In this document: positions 9,601 to 10,693 of the stretch, one piece after another
How positions within the stretch are numbered: the first letter of the stretch is position 1
Layout of the letters: every line of letters begins with the position of its first letter
From: an uncultured Chitinophagaceae bacterium
GTDB lineage: Bacteria > Bacteroidota > Bacteroidia > Chitinophagales > Chitinophagaceae
Direction of reading: 5' to 3'
DNA: 10,693 nt
NCBI GenBank assembly: GCA_937996595.1
Contig: CALKVC010000104.1
Location: forward strand, 1-10,693
Made by a program: the position numbers and the translations under genes
The notes under the pieces: generated by a model
What the model was told of the DNA's origin: nothing
Seen by the model: the letters and a program-made list of their open reading frames with translations, nothing else
Database searches by the model: none

Positions 9601-10693
9601 AACCATTACCGGTAACAGTATTTCCGGTATTTCAGTGGGGGCATCAGGTAATTCCATCGTTTATGGAATATTCATTGCAACCGCCACAGCCGTTAATGCC
9701 ACCCAGAATACGATCCATACTTTATCCGGAGCCGGTACCGGGGCAACTACGGCTATCAACGGTATCGCATTGCTTACATCAGGCAATACTTATAATATCA
9801 GTAAAAACAGGATTTATAACCTGTTACAAAGCGCTGCAACCGGAACCGCAAACCCGCTGGTAAATGGCATTCTTATTTCGGCCAATAATGCCAACACAAC
9901 CGCTAACCTGAATAACAATTTCATAAGCGACCTGCGTACACCGGTAGCCAATATTGTGGATGCCATCAGGGCAATCAATATAACATCCACATCTGCCACA
10001 TCTTCGTATAATGTGTATTACAATACCATTTACCTGAATGCTACCAGTTCTGGAACCAATTTCGGATCAACAGGTATTTTCCACGCAGGTAATGCAACAG
10101 CTACAACGGCAACGCTTACACTACGTAACAATATCATCGACAACGAGTCTGTTCCTAACGGTACCGGCAGAACGGTGGCATTCCGGAGGGGCAGTGCACT
10201 GGCTAACCTGGTAAACTATGGGTCAACATCTAACAACAACTCTTTCTATGCCGGCCTGGCTGGAGCCAATAACCTGGTATTCTTCGACGGTACCAATGCC
10301 GACCAGCTGATCACTAATTTCCAGACCAGGGTGAACACACCTGCCCGTGATGCTGCATCTGTTAGCGTGAAACCGGTATTTGTAAACATTGCCGCTGCTC
10401 CATACGACCTTCATCTGCAAACAGCTTTAAGCTGTAGCTTCGACGGACAGGGAAATAATGCGGTTATTTTAATACCGGATGATTTTGATGGTGATACAAG
10501 AAGTACTACCAATCCGTTCATAACCGATATTGGTGCCGATGAGTTTACCGGTACCGGTGGAGGTATCGGCGTTTGGGCCGGCGTTAATAACAACTGGAAT
10601 GATGTTCAGAACTGGTGCGGTGCTATTCCATCTTATACTACCAATGTTACCATACCTGCCGCGGTTGCTAATTATCCGTTGATAACGAATGCC
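542..10693 (+). CDS. Giant secreted beta-helix / Ig-like repeat protein (3' end outside window)
   Basis: The frame is open for 3384 codons with no stop and continues past the edge. The start is ATG 542: it is the first ATG after an in-frame TAA at 524-526, it leads directly into a signal peptide, and the next in-frame Met is residue 256. Order of parts: signal peptide 1-35, beta-helix module 38-664, sandwich linker 665-800, beta-helix module 801-1279, Ig-like region 1281-1984 with two inserted domains, five Ig-like repeats 1985-2428, beta-helix module 2429-3335, and the start of another domain 3336-3384. Such Bacteroidota proteins are usually exported by Sec and then the type IX system and serve as surface stalks, adhesins or gliding-associated proteins. 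Here that role is inferred; the C-terminal sorting domain is not in view. No catalytic motif was recognised. Cysteines recur in the Ig-like repeats, fitting disulfides outside the cytoplasm. The gene appears intact within the window and alone in its transcription unit. Confidence 0.95.
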   Translation, partial: MVKIYKTTIQKFEYLAKRIFIPAIIIFAVTGTVKAQNVNVTATVGTAAATYNTLKKAFDEINAGTHQGVITIDIAISTDEGTTPAVLNSNTADPASYTSIYIKPATTNIVVTGNPAAGFGVIELNGADNVTIDGSFNGTSSRDLTINNTGTTTNLANSCIRVATSSVVNSADNLTIKNCILNGNVTSGNAAGITNTNTSSNVSFGIYFGGNGGATAIAAPTALPVDGTFSAAAIGVTINSLLVQNNLINQCGRGIMFNGADFSNSDDVSITGNIIGSSTALVFPYSAPATTVYSKGIWVAGTNALTVNNNTVRAILSYLNTNLAGIEISANMGLGNLAITGNTLNGVANNNTTAGNASGILVSSLGGTYSIAGNNVSVIESNANFQNVAGIQINSTGAAGTISENTVSKLFARAAGGAAVHGIQLQAAANGTVIKNNFVYDLMNIGTAFGNTRNVNGILISSGSNHKIYHNSVSLYGVSAATGTSSFNCLSINSSALTGLDIRNNIFSNKVTGGAANNVFTCLFMPFASLASMNLTLNNNAYYTGSDVGKSGIAFAGLGAYNVDSLFLVANFDATAVTPQLNWRSYSTDLGVGSNDNSSIASTAAAPFVSATDLHIPSNATVSQMESGGAVVGVLTDIDGDVRPGPAGSVNGGATLPDIGADEFDRAVDDKFPPVITSTLGVVCGQNFRTVTANIIDVTGVPVAGLGLPRLFWRINAGAWQAPVTGVHIGGTQYTFTFDNVATVGQTVEYYIVAQDLATIPNVGSSPDGGAGFTNTPPAAATAPTTLFSYIVVANLPPGTYTVGTGAYDFPTITAAVNAYNTSCLSGPVVFNLMDLTSSVAEVYPITINANAFASAVNTLTIKPNSAGTSISAANGTALFKLNGADYIIFDGSRNGTNSRDLTINNTNAGTSATVMWIASSSASNGATNNTIKNCILAGSQSSTSIACIIAGSGATLGNAAQAANSNNTITNNILRAAQNGVFISGVTTGFDQNWLINNNVVGSTGVPNDKMGFRGMSVQGVQNFTISGNTIQGVISPTTSTSTATGISVFSNSSNGNIYNNQISDIKHLNTGGWGSNGILLGTANAASNINVYNNFIWDVASYGGTGVTQSDNGYGMVLNNGGGYNIYYNSINMATNQTSASSTTAAINITSGVSTTNSVNLRNNIFATSQTVGNVYAIYSAAAATVLSAIDYNDYHKGTSTRLGFLGGVRSNLAEWRTATGKDANSVAVNPLFVSGVDLHLQLASPLNARAVNIGTITTDIDGNARNATTPDIGADEITPPNCAGLPTGGTASAITTEICLSGSTYLSATGFTTGTEGLTYQWEVSVDNLVFNPLVGQNNPYSAFTGVINSPRWYRLRVTCAFGGTNTSNTVEVLVNNPSISTTNSGITRCGTGTVSLEAEDPAGNDVNWYTAATGGAPIGTGSPFTSPVISANTTFYVSSFVGGTTANLGAPNTGISGILNSQTTTTSGINFDVFSPTVTIVSVDIYPTAAIGSTFQIDVRQGTTVIASYTGTTTVSGTTTAPVVQTVPLGFVIPVGTGYRMTLPTNPGIIRNQGGDAFPYTAPGVMSLTSSTLSGFYYNFYNWVVTNSCESPRVPVLVNVTAPPAINAAVATPAIICDGQSSTLSVSSAYDPNYTYTWTPGALVGASVSVSPSTTTTYTVNALATGGPSAGCATTSTVTVTVNPSPTPLTISNDTTICAIGSATLTASSNVFSEVRDYLFAHSTGAALDPMAGATVIVSDAADIPAGTNGDDSPSAVYPIGFTFNFSNLPYTQFSATPDGFIKLGPVATTAQFTNAVVSATNIPKIYPFWDDLATGSDGNVSYLMTGVSPNRILKVQWRVRIPRTPLTDPSNSLFQAWLYEGSNKIEFRYGAMNAATSSASVGLTAAPSATNFQSVTISTNTTSNAVANNNNAIQPPVGTMYTFTPPVPSYTWSPAAGLNTTTGPTVIATPATSTTYTATATNVIGCSRQDSVRVTVIPSTASVSIVANPTGAICAGTSVTFTATPVAGGSSPTYQWYVGATPVGSNSPTYTTTTLANGDQVTVQMVSNEICVPATPVTSNAITMTVNPLLPVSVSIAAAPGNTICAGANVTFTATPTNGGAAPVYQWKLNGSNVGINSPTYSNAALVSGDIVTCELTSNALCATGSPATSNQITMTVNPNLPVSVSIAAVPAGSICSGTSVTFTATPTNGGATPSYQWQVNGGNVGINSPNYTSATLNNGDIVTCILTSNATCPSGNPATSNAITMTVTGALAASVSIVSSGSLCAGSPVTFTATPVNGGTPSYQWVVNGSNVGPNSNVYTYVPANGDAVYVVMTSSLACAAPITSNSNTINITLTPSPTVTASADCNNILPGSGQQATLTAAATPPLPATITNYQWILNGVTNVGVNSSTYTTSVAGSYTVAVTNSNGCIDTSDVPVVITSVGGPLAGGTYFIPSTGCSGFDKISSAVSYINTWGISGAVVFSITPAYTETAPVGGYALTATGTAANTITFQRNGAGANPVITAGLQVAGTNNDGIFKIIGGDYITIKDLTLQENAGNTVTAAGATNTMTEWGIALLFASNTNGPNNNTIQNNTISLNRLYPNSYGIYSNMRHNATSPASGLDLTNTTGGQNKVYSNAISNVNTPILFIGSGNGPILAPGNDIGGSSALTGNTLTNWGSATVPSGNATFFGTSSTIAGIYSVNQSGVNISWNNITSAVGVNAGASGFRGIFNDFIGTAPSGTFTNTVSNNTIALNSAGTTGSFEGIYQGNTVATAAVATMTVNITNNNISNVLTGAASASALAGINNIFPWGVLTVSDNIIKGNSSTATTGGFTGISNSGAVATTINITNNQLGDAGANAITFNAATSGAVIGIANTGGAAASSINITGNSLTKFVHTVTGTSIHTYLNNSVACTNLDISNNSFSNLVTNSNGALNGITNNTVTATNKTFNANSFSNITAGTGQVTIMNVAGGTTGNTVSNNTISNIASGGSITGISISSTAGNSTVSNNTISGMSSTAAGAPNLIGIQTQNATTITGNSISGISVGASGNSIVYGIFIATATAVNATQNTIHTLSGAGTGATTAINGIALLTSGNTYNISKNRIYNLLQSAATGTANPLVNGILISANNANTTANLNNNFISDLRTPVANIVDAIRAINITSTSATSSYNVYYNTIYLNATSSGTNFGSTGIFHAGNATATTATLTLRNNIIDNESVPNGTGRTVAFRRGSALANLVNYGSTSNNNSFYAGLAGANNLVFFDGTNADQLITNFQTRVNTPARDAASVSVKPVFVNIAAAPYDLHLQTALSCSFDGQGNNAVILIPDDFDGDTRSTTNPFITDIGADEFTGTGGGIGVWAGVNNNWNDVQNWCGAIPSYTTNVTIPAAVANYPLITNA
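653..2533 (+). other. Beta-helix module 1 (residues 38-664)
   Basis: The header (about 38-120) has a predicted helix 'TLKKAFDEINAGTHQG' and then strands VITIDIAIST, a usual N-terminal cap of Bacteroidota beta-helix proteins. The core begins at ELNGADNVTIDG (123-134) and carries rungs with repeated N-N-T, N-N-I and TIxN motifs, such as LTINNT, LTIKNC, VSITGN, LTVNNNTV and LAITGNTL. These Asn positions would stack along a right-handed parallel helix. The module closes with DLHIPSNA (613-620), DIDGDVRPG (637-645) and DIGADEF (658-664), similar to the end of choice-of-anchor Q / PbH1 proteins. Pectate-lyase-like catalytic residues are not evident, so a structural or binding role is more likely. 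Confidence 0.8.
2534..2941 (+). other. Beta-sandwich linker domain (residues 665-800)
   Basis: Starts PPVITSTLGVVCGQNFRTVTANIID and continues through RLFWRINAGAW to TVEYYIVAQDLATIPNVG. The pattern 'P.I....tl......R.vta.I.D..GV ... YYIVAQD' resembles an Ig/FN3-like interdomain seen between beta-helix modules in Bacteroidota proteins. A Pro/Ala/Thr-rich tail (about 773-786) leads into the header of module 2. It is probably a rigid spacer. The fold is inferred from strand pattern only. Confidence 0.55.
2942..4378 (+). other. Beta-helix module 2 (residues 801-1279)
   Basis: The header YTVGTGAYDFPTITAAVNAY is followed by CLSGPVVFNL and later YPITI...NTLTIKP, a second, distinct type of beta-helix header. 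The core starts at KLNGADYIIFDG (881-892) and runs through rungs such as LTINNT, NTIKNCIL, NTITNNIL, FTISGNTI, IYNNQISDI, INVYNNFI and YNIYYNSI. It closes with DLHLQLASPLNA (1240-1251), DIDGNARN (1262-1269) and DIGADE (1274-1279), the same cap as modules 1 and 3. It is the shortest of the three modules (about 479 residues). Confidence 0.8.
4382..4684 (+). other. Ig-like domain 1 (residues 1281-1381)
   Basis: The pattern is PPNCAGLPTGGTA, then EICLSGSTYLSATG, then LTYQWEVS.D, then WYRLRVTCAFGGTNTSNTVEV. This is a typical Ig-like fold of Bacteroidota surface proteins: a Cys in strand B, YQW in strand C, and RLRVTC near strand F. It directly follows the DIGADE cap of module 2. C1302 and C1364 could form the core disulfide. 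Confidence 0.65.
4685..5359 (+). other. Ig-like domain 2, CHU_C type, split by an inserted domain (residues 1382-1606)
   Basis: The first part reads TRCGTGTVSLEAE ... VNWYTAATGGAPIGTGSPF ... TTFYVSSF (about 1391-1444), a clear CHU_C-type Ig-like domain. The expected last strands, YNWVVTNSCESPRVPV (1585-1600), appear only about 140 residues later. Between them lies a beta-rich segment (about 1450-1588) with VTIVSVDIYPTAAIGSTFQIDV, VPLGFVIPVGTGYRMTL and YYNFYNW. I read this as a domain inserted in a loop of the Ig fold. An alternative is two adjacent domains with a degenerate C-terminal strand pair. Confidence 0.6.
5360..5605 (+). other. Ig-like domain 3, PKD/CHU type (residues 1607-1688)
   Basis: Residues run AIICDGQSSTLSVSS, then YTYTWTPGALVG, then STTTTYTVNALATG, then GCATTSTVTVTVNPSP. 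The order C-x-G, YTWTPG, TTTYTV, GC and TVTVTV is the standard form of the Ig-like/PKD-like domains common in gliding and surface proteins of Bacteroidota. C1621 and C1676 may be disulfide linked. Confidence 0.7.
5606..6493 (+). other. Ig-like domain 4, split by a beta-sandwich insert (residues 1689-1984)
   Basis: The first strands are ISNDTTICAIGSATLTASS (1695-1713). The matching later strands YTWSPAAGLNTTTGPTVIA, TTYTATATNVIGC and DSVRVTVIP occur at 1935-1983. Between them, about 1714-1931, lies a separate beta-rich domain: YLFAHSTG, YPIGFTFNFSNLPYTQFS, DGFIKLG, IPKIYPFWDDL, NRILKVQWRVRIP and FQAWLYEGSNKIEFRYG, ending MYTFTPP. The insert resembles a Bacteroidota beta-sandwich with a WDDL and an 'LYE..N.IEFRY' strand, but I cannot name its family with certainty. 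Confidence 0.6.
6494..7825 (+). repeat. Five tandem Ig-like repeats (residues 1985-2428)
   Basis: Boundaries in residues: R1 1985-2073, R2 2074-2164, R3 2165-2255, R4 2256-2342, R5 2343-2428. The shared frame is SVSI, then ICAG..VTFTATP..GG, then YQW.(V/L)NG..VG.NS, then NGD.VT, then SN..C, then ITMTV.P. R2 and R3 are each 91 residues and match at 64 positions without gaps. R1 and R4 are close relatives. R5 is divergent (TLTAAATPP, NYQWILNG, AGSYTVAVTNSNGC) and forms the end of the array. Cys pairs fit disulfides in an exported protein. At the DNA level the third codon positions differ widely among copies, so most of the duplications are not recent. The likely role is an extended stalk or binding surface. 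Confidence 0.8.
7826..10546 (+). other. Beta-helix module 3 (residues 2429-3335)
   Basis: The header GGTYFIPSTGCSGFDKISSA, then WGISGAVVFSITPAYTETAPVGG and ITFQRNGAGANPVITAG, is a third type, widespread in Bacteroidota beta-helix proteins. The core starts at DGIFKIIGGDYITIKDLTLQ (about 2520-2539) and runs for some 750 residues in rungs such as NNTIQNNTI, KVYSNAISN, TVSNNTIAL, INITNNNISN, INITGNSLTK, VSNNTISN and ITGNSISG. It ends PYDLHLQTA (3287-3295), DDFDGDTR (3313-3320) and DIGADEF (3329-3335). This is the largest module. It has low sequence complexity, with Asn, Thr, Gly, Ala and Ser dominant. No catalytic site is seen. Confidence 0.8.
9434..9538 (+). repeat. 21-bp direct repeat with 84-bp period inside beta-helix module 3
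   Basis: The same 21 bases occur at 9434-9454 and 9518-9538 (beginning GTTTCAAACAATACC and ending ATCAGC). They encode two rungs reading TVSNNTIS, 28 codons apart. The related rung ITGNSISG follows further on. Exact DNA identity in a region where rungs otherwise diverge suggests local duplication or gene conversion. Confidence 0.7.
10547..10693 (+). other. Start of a further C-terminal domain, cut by the window edge (residues 3336-3384)
   Basis: Right after the DIGADEF cap a Gly/Thr linker (TGTGGGIG) leads into VWAGVNNNWNDVQNWCG, then AIPSYTTNVTIPAAVANYPL. The pattern 'W.G..N..W....NWC.G..P....V.IP....YP.I' is a well-known module near the C terminus of Bacteroidota exported proteins and often precedes a type IX sorting domain. 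Only 49 residues are visible. Confidence 0.6.

Noticed and set aside
841..10593. Many short open frames on the - strand (and a few in other + frames) across the giant gene
   Set aside because: They lie inside a continuous, domain-rich + frame, overlap each other and show low-complexity translations (Val/Leu/Ala/Pro-rich) expected from the complement of Asn/Thr/Gly/Ala codons. None has a recognisable family.

Overview
The window is almost entirely one gene. From the ATG at 542 to the last base (10693) the + strand reads without a stop for 3384 codons and is still open at the right edge. I translated the frame line by line and saw no frameshift. It encodes the N-terminal part of a giant secreted or surface protein. 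It starts with a signal peptide, is rich in Thr, Asn, Gly, Ala and Ser, and is built from right-handed parallel beta-helix modules and Ig-like domains. The domain vocabulary points to Bacteroidota, probably a Chitinophagales-like lineage: CHU_C-type Ig-like domains (TTTYxV, YxWxP, GC), 'DLHL...D.DG..R...DIGADE' end caps, a 'W.G..N..W....NWC' start near the right edge, no Shine-Dalgarno sequence and an A/T-rich leader. The lineage is an inference from style, not from a marker gene.

Layout. Bases 2-55 are probably the last 17 codons of an upstream gene on the same strand. A strong rho-independent terminator lies at 154-193. Bases 194-541 are an A/T-rich spacer and leader with an imperfect hairpin at 450-478. 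The giant CDS then runs in this order: signal peptide (residues 1-35); beta-helix module 1 (38-664); a beta-sandwich linker (665-800); beta-helix module 2 (801-1279); an Ig-like region (1281-1984), in which two of the four domains appear split by an inserted beta-rich domain; five tandem Ig-like repeats (1985-2428); beta-helix module 3 (2429-3335, the largest); and the first residues of a further domain with a tryptophan-rich start (3336-3384), cut by the window edge.

The three beta-helix modules follow one plan: a short header with a predicted helix, a core of Asn-rich rungs, and a closing 'DLH ... DIGADE' cap. Modules 1 and 2 also share a block with 20 of 27 residues identical. The whole reads as a modular stalk or adhesin. 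The signal peptide shows export. Type IX secretion and cell-surface attachment are likely from the family, but the C-terminal sorting domain that would show this lies outside the window. No enzyme active site is recognisable. Apart from the possible upstream fragment there are no other genes; the many short open frames inside 542-10693, mostly on the - strand, are shadows.
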